NCBI RefSeq assembly: GCF_031844685.1 | Contig: NZ_CP134605.1 | Location: 3,802,001-3,866,000, forward strand | Direction: 5' to 3' | DNA length: 64,000 nt | Origin: Streptomyces sp. ITFR-21 | GTDB taxonomy: Bacteria; Actinomycetota; Actinomycetes; Streptomycetales; Streptomycetaceae | Shown here: piece after piece, positions 36,187 through 46,146 of the stretch | Layout of the letters: the number at the start of each line of letters is the position of its first letter | Numbering within the stretch: position 1 is the first letter of the stretch | Position numbers and translations under genes: made by a program | The notes under the pieces: model-generated | Database searches by the model: none | Seen by the model: the letters and a program-made list of their open reading frames with translations, nothing else | Told to the model about the DNA's origin: nothing

Positions 36187-37034
36187 ATGCGGGTGTTGCG
36201 GCGGGCGGTGGAGCTCGGCGTCGACCACATCGACACCGCGGCCTTCTACTTCTCGGCGCTGCGGTCGGCGCACGAGCCGATCAACAGCGCGCCGGGCAAC
36301 CCGTATCCGGACGGGCTCGTCGTCGTCACCAAGGCCGGCCCCGGCAAGGACGCCTCGGGGGAGTGGACGCCGGCCGCGCGCCCGGACCAGCCGCGCGGCC
36401 AGGTCGAGGGGAACCTGCGGCAACTGGGCCGCGACCACCTCGACGTGGTGAACCCGCGGGTGCACGGCCCCGAGCCGCCGGCCGAACGCTTCGGCGTACT
36501 GGCCGAGTTGCGCCAGGCCGGGCTGATCAGGCACCTTGGCGTCTCCAACGTCCGCTCCCACCAGCTCGCCGAGGCGCTCGCCATCGCCCCCGTGGTGTGC
36601 GTGCAGAACCGCTACGGGCTCGGCCAGCGCGGCGGCGACGGGCTGTTCGCCGAGTGCGGTGACAAGGGCATCGCCTTCGTCCCGTTCTTCGCCGCCGGCG
36701 GCCCGTCCGCGACGGCCCGCGGCGCCCGGGGCGGCACGCCCGGCGCCGGGGACGACGCGCTCCGCGAGGTGGCCGACGCGCACGGTGCCTCCCGGCGCGG
36801 ATCCGCCTGGCCTGGACCCTCCACCGCGGCCCGCACGTCCCCGCCATCCCCGGCACCGGCGACCCCGACCACCTCACGGACAACGTCGGGGCCGCCGCGA
36901 TCGCCCTCTCCGCGCGGAAGCTGAGCCGGCTGGACGCGATCGGCCGAGCCTCGCCGGGGCGGGGCCGAGCAGGCAGCGCGGGGCCGACCGGACACCTTCG
37001 TCGTACCATGCCCATGATGTCGGGCCCATGTTGA
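36187..37034 (+). pseudogene. Aldo/keto reductase, N-terminally truncated and frameshifted
   Basis: The remains of an aldo/keto reductase. The first strand and helix are missing; the ORF begins in RVLRRAVELGVDHIDTAAFY and continues through VVTKAG (catalytic Lys), RQLGRDHLDVVN and GLIRHLGVSNVRSHQLAEAL to VQNRYGLGQRG. After HGAS the frame shifts; the expected RIRLAWTLHRGPHVPAIPGTG and SARKLSRLDAIGRA continue in another frame to a TGA at 37032. Changing CCC to CCCC near 36790 restores the frame. Truncation plus frameshift makes it likely non-functional. Confidence 0.8.
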
Positions 37035-37052
37035 GCCGAGGAGGGATCCGTC

Positions 37053-37394
37053 ATGGCTGACACCGTTTCGCGCCGCGCCAGAGGGTTGGTCCACGCCGAC
37101 CCGGCCGAGGTGACGCTGCAAGAGGCACTCGACGCGCTCGCCGATCCGGTACGCCGCGCGATCCTCCGCGCCTGCGCCGCCGAGCCCGACTTCAGCCGGG
37201 CCTGCGGGACGTTCGACCTCCCGGTGTCGAAGGCGACCGCCAGCCACCACTTCGCCGTCCTGCGCGCGGCTGGCCTGCTGGAGCAGGTGGACCGGGGATC
37301 CCGGCGCCTCAACCGCCTGCGGCGGCCCGAGTTCGAGGCGTGTTTCCCCGGTCTGCTGGCCCTTGTCCTGGCCGAGCCCGCGCAGCCCGGGTGA
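37053..37394 (+). CDS. ArsR-family winged-helix regulator
   Basis: A 113-residue protein with a typical ArsR HTH: EALDALADPVRRAILRACA then LPVSKATASHHFAVLRAAGLLEQVDRGSRRLNRLRRPEFE. There is no CxC or other metal-binding motif, so it probably senses something other than a metal. AGGAGGGATCC lies just upstream of the ATG. It follows the broken aldo/keto reductase gene by 18 nt, an arrangement often seen with oxidoreductases under ArsR control, so its partner gene may be lost. Confidence 0.9.
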   Translation: MADTVSRRARGLVHADPAEVTLQEALDALADPVRRAILRACAAEPDFSRACGTFDLPVSKATASHHFAVLRAAGLLEQVDRGSRRLNRLRRPEFEACFPGLLALVLAEPAQPG

Positions 37395-37571
37395 GGACGC
37401 CCCGCCGGTCCCGGTGAAGGACAGGCACCGACGGTTCCGCTCTCACCCGGCGCGGCTCGCCGCGAAGCGCGGGACACACCCGAAAAACCGGTGGGCGCCG
37501 GCGGGGCGGTATTCCCCGGCAGCGCTGCGGAGTTCGCCGGCGCACGCCGATTCACCGGCGGGGCGCGGAAT

Positions 37572-38498
37572 TCACCAGAGGACGGGGAAAGCCTTCAGCG
37601 TGCTGAGCAGATCCCCCCGGGAGAACCGCAGTTTCTCCGGTGCCACCGCCGGCCGCACCTCGGGGAACCGCTCGACAAGCGTCTGGACGGCGATCTGCAG
37701 CTCTGCCTTTCCCAGGTGAACACCGACGCAGTAGTGCGCGCCGCCGCCGAACACCAGCGCGCGCGGCGGCGATTCGCGGTCGAAGCGGAGCGCGTACGGA
37801 TCGGGGTACACCGCCGGGTCCAGGCCGGCCGGCGACAGCGGCAGGACGACGGTCTCCCCGGCCCTGATCGTCCCCGACGGCAGTTCCACGTCCTCCTCCG
37901 CCATCCGCAGCATCGCGCCGTTGCCCTGCTGCATCAGCCGCAGCAGCTCCTCCAGGACCTGCGGGCTCACCTCCGCCCCCGCGACGACCTGCTTCCACTG
38001 CGCCCGGTCGTCCCGCATCAGGTTCACCATGATGCGGCCCAGGGCGTTGGTGACCGTGTCCGTGCCGGTGGCGATGACGCCCAGCATTATGTAGAGCAGC
38101 TCCTCCTCGGAAAGCTGCTGTTCGACGCCGTGGGCGGTGACCAGGTGGCTGAGGACGCCGTCCCCGGGGGCCGCGCGCTCGGCGGCGACCAGCTCCCGCG
38201 CGTACGCGGCGAACACCGCGATGGCGGCGGTCCGCTGGCTCTCGGAGATGAAGACCGTCGACATATAGGCATACCGGGGGGCCTCCGGGTCGGCCAGCGT
38301 GCTGCGGATCATCCGGGGATGGGCGACGGCCGCGGCGATGTCGGCGTACCCCAGCGCGAGGATGGCCTCGTGGCCGCTGCGCAACGTCACCTTGCCGAAG
38401 GGGCATTCGGCCCGCCGCTGGGCGAACTCCCGCGGCTCGCCACCGAACGGGCCCTGCGGAAACGGGAAACGAGGCTCTGTGCTGCTGCTGTCTGCCAT
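37572..38498 (-). CDS. Cytochrome P450, internally shortened
   Basis: A heme monooxygenase of only 308 residues, where about 400 is usual. The heme loop FGGGAHYCVGVHLGKAEL, the K-helix ExxR in VLEELLRLM and an I-helix GVIATGTDT are all present. The N-terminal PFGKVTLRSGHEAILALGYADIAAAV and HPRMIRSTL are normal, but sequence jumps from ADPEAPRYAYMSTVF to ISESQRTAAIAVFAAYARELV, so about 90 residues (helices C to E, with the H-x3-R heme-contact motif) are absent without a frameshift. It probably cannot work as a normal P450. The ATG at 38498 is weakly preceded by AAAAGAA. Confidence 0.82.
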   Translation of the reverse strand: MADSSSTEPRFPFPQGPFGGEPREFAQRRAECPFGKVTLRSGHEAILALGYADIAAAVAHPRMIRSTLADPEAPRYAYMSTVFISESQRTAAIAVFAAYARELVAAERAAPGDGVLSHLVTAHGVEQQLSEEELLYIMLGVIATGTDTVTNALGRIMVNLMRDDRAQWKQVVAGAEVSPQVLEELLRLMQQGNGAMLRMAEEDVELPSGTIRAGETVVLPLSPAGLDPAVYPDPYALRFDRESPPRALVFGGGAHYCVGVHLGKAELQIAVQTLVERFPEVRPAVAPEKLRFSRGDLLSTLKAFPVLW

Positions 38499-38881
38499 CG
38501 TGCACAGCCATTCTTTTCGGTTGTCCCCCCGTCCGCGGGCACCCGCCCGACCGCTCGCAGAGTGTGCGAACAACGGCCGGCGGGCGCCGCGGGACAGCCG
38601 AATCGCCTGTTCTTCCGGTCGGGCTCCGCTCTGTTTCCGCCGAAGATTCCGGGAAATGTGGCAGTCCGAATTCCTGGTGCCGGCGGCCGGGTCGCGGAAT
38701 TCACCGGATGCGGGCAGGACCGGCGTACCGGAGGCGGCGTACCGAAGTCGTCCGCACCGGAATCAGCCGTACGGGCGCACGACCGCGCCCGCAGCGGCCG
38801 TACGGCACGCGTCCGCACCGCGAGCAGCCGTACGCACCGGCGTCACCCGGCGGCCACCGCCGCCCCGTGGCCCGCCCCCGC
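38499..38881. other. Gap upstream of the P450 gene
   Basis: About 380 nt with no supported gene. It includes a GCGGAATTCACC motif (38694-38705) that also occurs at the 3' end of the P450 gene (37566-37577), and a stretch of imperfect CGTACGG/CGTACCGG copies between 38720 and 38840. Confidence 0.45.
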
Positions 38882-39517
38882 TCAGAGCGCGTTGACCGCC
38901 GACGGCGCCCGCTCCACCCGGGCCAGGGCGCGCAGCAACGGCACCTGGCCGTGCCGACGGGCGGCGAGCCGGGCCAGCAGCGTGAGGACGGGGTCGAACG
39001 CCTCGTCGGAGAGCTCGGGCGCGGTGATCCCCACGCTGACGGCGAGGTCGTCCATGTGCACGGCGAACTCCAACAGCCGCGTGACCAGGAAGTCGTCCAG
39101 ACTCAGCGCCCACCCGGCCCGCGGAATGGATACCGCCCGTTCGCCGTCGAGCCCGGCCAGGTCCGCCCGCTGCCCGGCGAGCACGGTCCCGACCCGCTCC
39201 ACCAACTCCCGCACGCCCTCCGCGGCGAGCCCCTCGCCCCTGGCCCGGATGCCGACGTTGATCTCGCTGTCGAGCGGCGCGTCGATCCACACCGCGCGGG
39301 CGTAGTGCTCCAGCAGCGCGATCGGGGCCTCCTCGGCCGCGGGCGCGCCCACTACGGAGCCGACCTCGAAGACCTGGTACGCGAGATGGCCGGCCAGCCC
39401 GCGTACGGTCATCTCGGCCAGCGCGCTGGGCTTCTCCCAGGCGGCGGCGACCTCCGGCGCGCCCAGCAGCGCGACCGCCTGAGCGGCGGTGCCGAGGTAG
39501 GCGTCGGTCAGACTCAT
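38882..39517 (-). CDS. Maleylpyruvate isomerase-type (DinB-like, mycothiol-dependent) protein
   Basis: A 211-residue four-helix protein. It matches the N-terminal domain of mycothiol-dependent maleylpyruvate isomerases: MTVRGLAGHLAYQVFEVGSVV near residue 40, and SLDDFLVTRLLEFAVHMDDLAVSV with the metal-ligand pattern H-x3-D. A matching first His is in GLAGHLAY. Such proteins use mycothiol as a cofactor, which fits the mshA/mshD background. Start at the ATG at 39517 after GGGGGACTG. The true substrate is unknown. It is divergent from the flavoprotein monooxygenase. Confidence 0.83.
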   Translation of the reverse strand: MSLTDAYLGTAAQAVALLGAPEVAAAWEKPSALAEMTVRGLAGHLAYQVFEVGSVVGAPAAEEAPIALLEHYARAVWIDAPLDSEINVGIRARGEGLAAEGVRELVERVGTVLAGQRADLAGLDGERAVSIPRAGWALSLDDFLVTRLLEFAVHMDDLAVSVGITAPELSDEAFDPVLTLLARLAARRHGQVPLLRALARVERAPSAVNAL

Positions 39518-39715
39518 CAGTCCCCCAGTGATCGACTTTCTCGGCATTATGCGCCAGAAGCCCCCACCCGGCCCACTCCGCCGGGACCGGGCGCGGGATG
39601 TCGCGGCTGTGTCCCGGGCCCATGGACGGTGCGGGTATCCGTCCGACGGCGGACGCCAAAAGGAAAAAGCGAGGAGTCGTCCTTTCCTCGCCGCTCTCAA
39701 CATATAGCGCACCGG

Positions 39716-39734
39716 GGGGCTTGCGGCAAGGCCC
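39716..39734 (+). promoter_or_regulatory. Rifamycin-associated element (RAE)
   Basis: GGGGCTTGCGGCAAGGCCC, an imperfect 19-bp inverted repeat, is as I remember it the RAE consensus found upstream of rifamycin-inactivating genes in actinomycetes. It lies about 210 nt before the ATG of the rifampicin-monooxygenase-like gene, just after an AT-rich CATATAG that may be part of the promoter. The match is seen; the consensus is recalled from the literature. Confidence 0.82.
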
Positions 39735-39930
39735 GGGTCGTGCCGCAGAATCGGCGGCCACGGCCGGTACCCGCGCGGACAGCGGATTCGCCGGGTGCGG
39801 TGGCGCGGGGCGGTGTCAGAGCGGGGGATGCCCGCAGCGTCGACGGCGGCGGCAGCGGCGCTCGCCGGGCGAGGCGGCCGCCCGAAATCCGTAACTCCTG
39901 ACTTTTCATTCGTTATTCGTTACTCGTTGA

Positions 39931-41400
<1,470 letters not shown>

Positions 41401-41422
41401 CCCCCACCCCCGGGGGTGGGGG
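41401..41422. terminator. Perfect palindrome after rox
   Basis: CCCCCACCCCC directly followed by GGGGGTGGGGG, an 11-bp palindrome with no loop, begins immediately after the rox stop codon. It probably acts as a terminator or mRNA end, though the centre would need to open to form a hairpin loop. Confidence 0.6.
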
Positions 41423-41871
41423 TGCCCAGGGGTGGGCGCCCGGTGGCGTGAGGGTGCCCTGGGGTGGGTGCCGTACGGCGTCAGGGCGCCGTACGTCCCC
41501 CTTTTTTGCCGTTGCTTCGCCTCCGGGCGCTTGGGTCCGGTGTCGACGGTCGACCGTGCTCACTCGCTCGTACCTCGCTCACTGCGCGCGCTCTCCCTTT
41601 CGACACCGGCGCGCCCTTCGGCTCACCGGCTACCCGGCTCACCGGCCTCACCGGCTACCCGGCCGGACGTCGGGCGTCAGGCGGACCCAGCGGCGGACCC
41701 GGCGGCGGACCCTGCGGCGCCAGGTGGACGCGGGGGCGGGCCGTCGGGCGTAACGGCACCCCAAGGGGGGTGCCCACCGGCGTTGGGGTGCCCGGGGGCG
41801 GGAGGGCCGTTGTGGGACGTGGGGGTCGCCGGTGCCGGGGCGGCCTCGGTTGCGCGCCCGGTGGGAGCGGC
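41423..41871. other. Non-coding gap with long hairpin potential
   Basis: About 450 nt without a supported gene. CCGGTGTCGA (41537-41546) and its exact complement TCGACACCGG (41600-41609) can pair to enclose about 53 nt that contains CGGTCGACCG and short repeats of CTCGCTC. Nearby GGCTACCCGG/GGCTCACCGG units repeat between 41620 and 41665. A structured RNA or repeat element is possible; I cannot name one. Confidence 0.45.
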
Positions 41872-41890
41872 TGCAAGCATGATGCTTGCA
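41872..41890. promoter_or_regulatory. Inverted-repeat operator upstream of the XRE regulator gene
   Basis: TGCAAGCA-TGA-TGCTTGCA, a perfect dyad with 8-bp arms, is centred about 40 nt before the ATG of the XRE gene and lies in an AT-richer patch (TTGCAAAAGTTAGC). It is a good candidate for autoregulatory binding by that protein. Confidence 0.65.
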
Positions 41891-41921
41891 AAAGTTAGCG
41901 GGGTGGGGGAAGGTAGGGGGT

Positions 41922-42392
41922 ATGGGTGCGCTGAAGGTGGGAGGGCTCGGGGAGTTCCTGCGGGAGCAGCGGCGCGGTGCGCAGCTGAGTCTGCGGCAGC
42001 TCGCGGAGGCGGCCGGGGTGTCGAATCCGTACCTGAGCCAGATCGAGCGCGGGCTGCGCAAGCCCAGCGCCGAGATCCTGCAACAGCTCGCCAAGGCGCT
42101 GCGGATATCGGCGGAGACGCTCTACGTGCAGGCGGGAATCCTTGACGCGCGGGAGCGGGGTGAGCTGGAGGTGCCGGCGGTGATTCTCACCGACCCGTTG
42201 ATCAACGAGCGCCAGAAGCAGGTGCTCATCCAGATCTACGAGTCCTTCCGCAAGGAGAACGCCGCGGCGACCGGCCCGGACGCGGCGCTCGGCGCCGGGG
42301 CGGACAGCGCGGAAGCGGGCGGCGCCAACGGCGGCGGTGCCCGTGGGGGCGACGGGGAAGACCCCGCGAACACAGCGGGGAAGACGGGGTAG
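41922..42392 (+). CDS. XRE-family transcriptional regulator
   Basis: A 156-residue regulator. The HTH is LGEFLREQRRGAQLSLRQLAEAAGVSNPYLSQIERGLRKPS, followed by EILQQLAKALRISAETLYVQAGIL and a short helical region with LTDPLINERQKQVLIQIYESF, and a Gly/Ala-rich tail. It resembles the mycobacterial protein encoded just upstream of hbhA (Rv0474 type), and the same gene order is seen here. AGGTAGGGGG precedes the ATG. A dyad lies just upstream and is its likely operator. It is followed by the hbhA-like gene after 70 nt. Confidence 0.92.
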   Translation: MGALKVGGLGEFLREQRRGAQLSLRQLAEAAGVSNPYLSQIERGLRKPSAEILQQLAKALRISAETLYVQAGILDARERGELEVPAVILTDPLINERQKQVLIQIYESFRKENAAATGPDAALGAGADSAEAGGANGGGARGGDGEDPANTAGKTG

Positions 42393-42462
42393 ACAACGAC
42401 AACGTGACGGGGACGGACGGCCGGGACGCGGCCCGCGTCCCCGTACGGGAGGAACGGCAGAG

Positions 42463-43101
42463 ATGACGATCACCGATGACATCGTGAAGGGCCTCCGCAA
42501 CCCGACCCCGCTGTACGCGGTCGCGGGTACGGCGGACCTCGCCGCGGAGAAGCTGCGGGAGGTGCCGGGGCTGATCGTGCGGCTCCGGGAGCAGGCGCCG
42601 GACCAGATCGGGAAGCTGCGGGCCACCGACCCGAAGGCCGTGCAGGAGCGGGTCACCGCGCAGGCCAAGGACGCGCAGGCGCGGCTGAACACCACCCTCG
42701 CCGAGCTGGACCTGAAGGAGCTGCGCGACTTCAAGAAGCTGAGCGAGTCGGTGCAGGACCTGGCGCTCCAGGGCGTCGGCCGGGCCGCCGGGTACGCGGT
42801 CAGGGCGCGTGAGACGTACGACGTGCTGGCGCAGCGCGGCAAGGGCGCGGTCGCGACCTGGCGCGGGGAGGCGGCCGACGAGGTGGTGGAGATCGCCGTG
42901 GCGGTCGAGCCGAACCCGCAGCCCGCCCCGGACGCCACGCCCGATGTCGCTTCTTCCGGCGTGGCCACCGACCCGGCGACAAACTCTGTGGCGGACTCTG
43001 TGACGGACCCCGCCGCCGACCTCGGCGCCCCCGCGGCCAAGCCCGCCGCCGCGAAGAAGCCGGCCGCGCGCAGGACGAGCACGAAGAAGACCGCCGAGTA
43101 A
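42463..43101 (+). CDS. hbhA: Heparin-binding hemagglutinin-like protein (HbhA family)
   Basis: A 212-residue helical protein. The N-terminal TDDIVKGLRNPTPLYAVAGTADLAAEKLREVPGLIVRLREQAPDQ matches HbhA, then a coiled coil (VQERVTAQAKDAQARLNTTLAELDLKELRDFKKLSESVQD) and a C-terminal Lys/Ala-rich tail KPAAAKKPAARRTSTKKTAE like the heparin-binding tail of mycobacterial HbhA. In a saprophyte the tail may instead bind cell-surface polymers or membrane structures. GGGAGGAACGG precedes the ATG. The XRE-hbhA-DUF2516 order is the same as in Mycobacterium. A strong hairpin follows. Confidence 0.88.
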   Translation: MTITDDIVKGLRNPTPLYAVAGTADLAAEKLREVPGLIVRLREQAPDQIGKLRATDPKAVQERVTAQAKDAQARLNTTLAELDLKELRDFKKLSESVQDLALQGVGRAAGYAVRARETYDVLAQRGKGAVATWRGEAADEVVEIAVAVEPNPQPAPDATPDVASSGVATDPATNSVADSVTDPAADLGAPAAKPAAAKKPAARRTSTKKTAE

Positions 43102-43141
43102 CCCTGACGGGACCTTGTCGGGGCCGTGGCACCATCACCCG

Positions 43142-43176
43142 AACGGGTCGGGCACGCTGGGTGAGCCCGACCCGTT
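43142..43176 (+). terminator. Hairpin after hbhA
   Basis: AACGGGTCGGGC and GCCCGACCCGTT form a perfect 12-bp stem with an 11-nt loop, 40 nt after the hbhA stop codon. It likely ends or reduces transcription before the DUF2516 gene. Confidence 0.83.
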
Positions 43177-43235
43177 GGGTGGGTATGACCGATACGGATG
43201 AGACAAGGGCGCCGGCCGGCGCGACGACTTAGGCG

Positions 43236-43622
43236 GTGGACGGCGTGCTGATCACAGGGTTCTACTCGGTACTGGGGCTGGTCTCCTGGGCGCTTCTGCT
43301 GTTCGCGCTCTTCGCGTTCGTCGACGCCGCGTTCCGGCGGCCGGACGCGTACCGGGCCGCGGACAAGAAGAGCAAGACGTTCTGGCTGGTCGTGCTGGGG
43401 CTGGCGGCCGTGGTGATGAAGTTCTTCTCGCTCGTCACGATCCTGCCGCTGATCGGCCTCGTCGCGGTGATCGTTTACATGGTGGACGTGCGTCCGGCGA
43501 TCCGTGGGATAACGGGTGTCGGCGGGGGCCGCCCCAGGGGTCGGCTGCGGCGCGGCGGTGGCGGTGGCGGCGGTGGCAGCAGCAGCGACGGCCCTTACGG
43601 CCCGTACAACGGCCGCCGCTGA
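43236..43622 (+). CDS. DUF2516 membrane protein
   Basis: A 128-residue protein with three hydrophobic segments (GFYSVLGLVSWALLLFALFAFVDAAF, FWLVVLGLAAVVMKFFSLVTILPLIGLVAVIVYMVDVR). The FVDAAFRRPDAYRAADK and YMVDVRPAIRG features are typical of DUF2516, which is encoded next to hbhA in mycobacteria too. A Gly-rich low-complexity tail (RRGGGGGGGGSSSDG) ends the protein. The GTG at 43236 is used; there is little Shine-Dalgarno. Function unknown. Confidence 0.85.
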   Translation: MDGVLITGFYSVLGLVSWALLLFALFAFVDAAFRRPDAYRAADKKSKTFWLVVLGLAAVVMKFFSLVTILPLIGLVAVIVYMVDVRPAIRGITGVGGGRPRGRLRRGGGGGGGGSSSDGPYGPYNGRR

Positions 43623-43635
43623 GACCGAGCCCGGC

Positions 43636-43655
43636 CAGGGCCCTACCAGGCCCTG
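43636..43655. terminator. Small hairpin between convergent DUF2516 and PP2C genes
   Basis: CAGGGCC-CTACCA-GGCCCTG, a 7-bp stem with 6-nt loop, lies in the 50-nt gap between two convergent stop codons. Confidence 0.55.
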
Positions 43656-43672
43656 CCAAGGGGGTTTGGACC

Positions 43673-45184
43673 TCAGCCGCGCCGTTCCAGCAGGACGACC
43701 GCCACGTCGTCCGTCAACTCGCCGCCGTTCAGCTCCCGTACCTTGCGCACGGCCGCGTCCAGCAGTTCCTCACCGCTGAGGCCGGCCGCGAGCAACCGGG
43801 TGACGAGGGCGACCATGCCCTCCTGGCCCAGGCGGCGGGTCCCCTCGCCGACGCGGCCCTCGATCAGCCCGTCGGTGTAGAGCATCAGGCTCCAGTCGCC
43901 GTCGAGCCGGACCGGGATACGGTCCCAGCGGGCGTCCGGGAGCAGGCCGAGCGCCGGGCCGCCGTCCTCGTAGGGCAGCAGCGCCGGTAGCCGGCCGGGG
44001 CAGGCGAGCAGGGGTGCGGGGTGGCCGGCGAGGTAGAGGCCGGCCGAGCGCGCGTCCGGGGCGATGTCGATCACGGACAGGGTCGCGAAAATCTCCTCGT
44101 CGTCCCGTTCGTGGTCCAGCACCTCCTGCAGGGTGCGGAGCAGGGGCTCCCCGCCGATGCCCGCGAAGGTGAGGGCGCGCCAGGCGATGCGCAGTTCGAC
44201 GCCGAGTGCGGCGGCGTCCGGGCCGTGGCCGCAGACGTCGCCGATCATGGCGTGCACGGTGCCGTCGGGGGTGCGGACGGTGTCGTAGAAGTCGCCGCCG
44301 AGCAGGGCGCGGCTGCGGCCGGGGCGGTAGCGGGCGGCGAACCGCAGGCCGGCGGAGCCGTGCAGCAGCGGGGTGGGCAGCAGGCCGCGTTCGAGCCGGG
44401 AGTTCTCCTGGGCGAGCAGCCGGGTCTCGGTGAGCTGCCGCTGCGCGAGGTCGGCGCGCTTGCGCTCGACCGCGTAGCGGACGGCCCGGGTGACGGTGGC
44501 GGCGTCGATCTCGTGCCGGGCGAGGTGATCCTGCGCGCCGACCCGTACCACCTCGGCGGCCTGCCCCTCGTCGGTGCCGTCGGTGACGACGAGGACGGCG
44601 GTGGTGGGCGCGAGCCGCAGCACTCGGCGCAGGGCGTCCAGCGGGTCGGGGGTGTCCGGTGCGGGGGGCGCCGCCGGTTCACCGGGTCCGCCGGTCCCGC
44701 CCTGGGCACCGCTACCGCTCGGCCCGCCAGGCCCGCCAGGCCCGCCAGGCCTGGCGGGCCGGGCGGGTGCGCCAAGGGTGCCCGGTACGGCGGAGGGCAG
44801 GTCGAGCAGGACGCAGTGCACGTCGTGGTTGAGCAGCCGGTCGGCTGCCGTGAGGTTACGGGCCCGGAGGATACGGACGCGCGGGCCGCTGCCGTCCTGG
44901 AACCACGGCGCGGTGAAGGCGCCCGCCGGGTCGTCGCCGATGACCAGCAGGGTGAGGGTGGGGTTCGCGGAGTCCTGCCGCTGGCGCGGGAGCACAACCT
45001 GCCCCGCGGCGGCGGGAGCGGCGGCAGTGGCACGGGCCTGGTCCGCGGTACGCGCGGGATCGCCGGTACGGGTCTGGTCCGTCGTACGGGCCCGGTCCGC
45101 GTCGTACGCGGGCACGCGTTCGAGGCCCTCCGGCCCGGGAAGCGTGGCCGAGGGCCGTTCGGTGTCACGCTCGGCAGCGGACAT
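43673..45184 (-). CDS. Response-regulator-like PP2C (SpoIIE/RsbU) serine phosphatase
   Basis: A 503-residue protein. After a low-complexity N-terminus (residues 1-75) comes a degenerate receiver domain (TLTLLVIGDDPAGAF and VHCVLLDLPSAV) interrupted by a Gly/Pro-rich insert (ARPARPGGPGGPGGPSG), then a coiled-coil linker (AVERKRADLAQRQLTETRLLAQENSRLERGLLP) and a PP2C domain with LLGGDFYD, AMIGDVCGHGPDAAALG and LMLYTDGLIEGR. Such proteins dephosphorylate anti-anti-sigma factors to control stress sigma factors. The ATG at 45184 has AAGGAG 7 nt upstream. No anti-sigma gene is adjacent. Confidence 0.88.
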   Translation of the reverse strand: MSAAERDTERPSATLPGPEGLERVPAYDADRARTTDQTRTGDPARTADQARATAAAPAAAGQVVLPRQRQDSANPTLTLLVIGDDPAGAFTAPWFQDGSGPRVRILRARNLTAADRLLNHDVHCVLLDLPSAVPGTLGAPARPARPGGPGGPGGPSGSGAQGGTGGPGEPAAPPAPDTPDPLDALRRVLRLAPTTAVLVVTDGTDEGQAAEVVRVGAQDHLARHEIDAATVTRAVRYAVERKRADLAQRQLTETRLLAQENSRLERGLLPTPLLHGSAGLRFAARYRPGRSRALLGGDFYDTVRTPDGTVHAMIGDVCGHGPDAAALGVELRIAWRALTFAGIGGEPLLRTLQEVLDHERDDEEIFATLSVIDIAPDARSAGLYLAGHPAPLLACPGRLPALLPYEDGGPALGLLPDARWDRIPVRLDGDWSLMLYTDGLIEGRVGEGTRRLGQEGMVALVTRLLAAGLSGEELLDAAVRKVRELNGGELTDDVAVVLLERRG

Positions 45185-45616
45185 CAAGCGACTCCTTCTC
45201 CCCGCCCGGGGACGGGGTCCGGGCATTCGGTCAGGTGACCCTAGTGGCAGGGGAGGTCGTCACGGGAGGCCCGCAATCCGGCCGCCAGCGTGATAATCCG
45301 TGGCCAGAGCGGGATTTCGAGCGGAAAGCGTGGCTCCGCACATGACAAAGATCACGCGAATGAGCTGCAACCTTGCCCCGGATTTCCTGTCGAACCCCAA
45401 CGACCCCAAGGGCCCGCCATGGGGTGGAATATCCGTAAAACAGTGGTCGCGGGTGTCCGGGGCGCTCCACCCCCGAGGGTCCGGTCCCGGAAACGGTCGC
45501 CGCTGCGAGGACCGGGGGTCGGCCGTGGTGGCCACTGGGCCGGACGCCGCGAGTCCGGCCCGGGTGCCCGTGGAGACCCGCGACCATGACCGGAAAAGAC
45601 GCCGGCGACGTCTCAC
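45185..45616. other. Gap upstream of the PP2C gene
   Basis: About 430 nt, less GC-rich than its flanks, with no convincing gene. CGTGATCTTTGTCATG (45341-45356, minus strand) resembles a Crp-type half-palindrome (GTG-N6-G-N-CA). An open frame on the plus strand starting MTKITRMSCN (45353) lacks a ribosome-binding site. Confidence 0.4.
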
Positions 45617-46030
45617 CTACGAGAAACCGGCCTTGCGGGAAAGCGTCCACATGGAGTGCCACCTGTCCTCGCGCAGGCGTTTGGTGCTGTTATCGGAAAG
45701 GGCGCTGATCATGCCCCAAATGCCGCCGCGGGTCCCGAGCGTGGCGACGGCGGACTCCAGCGCGGGACCGTGGACCGCGATGAGCGCGGCTCCCACCGTG
45801 CCCACCGCCGCGCCGCCGGCGGTGAGGAACCGCTTGTGCCTGGCCTGTTCCCTCTCGGCTCGCGAGGCGTGGATCTGTTCTTTGACGTCCAGTCCCAGCC
45901 GGACGAGTTGGCGCTCGGAGTCGACGGCGTTCAGCGCCGGACCGAGGTCGAGCAGCTTCAGCCGCAGATAGTCGCGGAACGCGGCGGAGGAGTTGAACGC
46001 GCCCACGGTGATCTTGCTGAAGTCACGCAG
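45617..46030 (-). pseudogene. C-terminal fragment of an unknown protein
   Basis: A coding-looking stretch of 137 residues, LRDFSKITVGAF to the stop after TLSRKAGFS, with a helical ERQLVRLGLDVKEQIHASRAEREQARHKR and a hydrophobic segment FLTAGGAAVGTVGAALIAVHG. No ATG or GTG with a ribosome-binding site opens it; the frame continues upstream into non-coding and methyltransferase antisense sequence. It is probably the remnant of a larger gene. I do not recognise the family. Confidence 0.5.
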
Positions 46031-46146
46031 GCCGACCCCCCCGGGCCTGAACGGCGCGGCTGAACGGCTCGGTGCCGCCCCCGGGAGCGGTCGCGCTGTC
46101 CCGTGTCCGCAGCCCGGCAGCGACGTCCCCCGGGCGGGTCGGCTGC

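Noticed and set aside
37566..38705. GCGGAATTCACC on both sides of the P450 gene as target-site duplication or attachment sites
   Set aside because: The copies are imperfect beyond 12 bp, one lies inside the coding end, and no recombinase gene is present.
45353..45600. Plus-strand ORF starting MTKITRMSCN as a small gene or peptide
   Set aside because: No ribosome-binding site, no leaderless -10 at the right distance, and the frame turns into Arg-rich antisense-like sequence.
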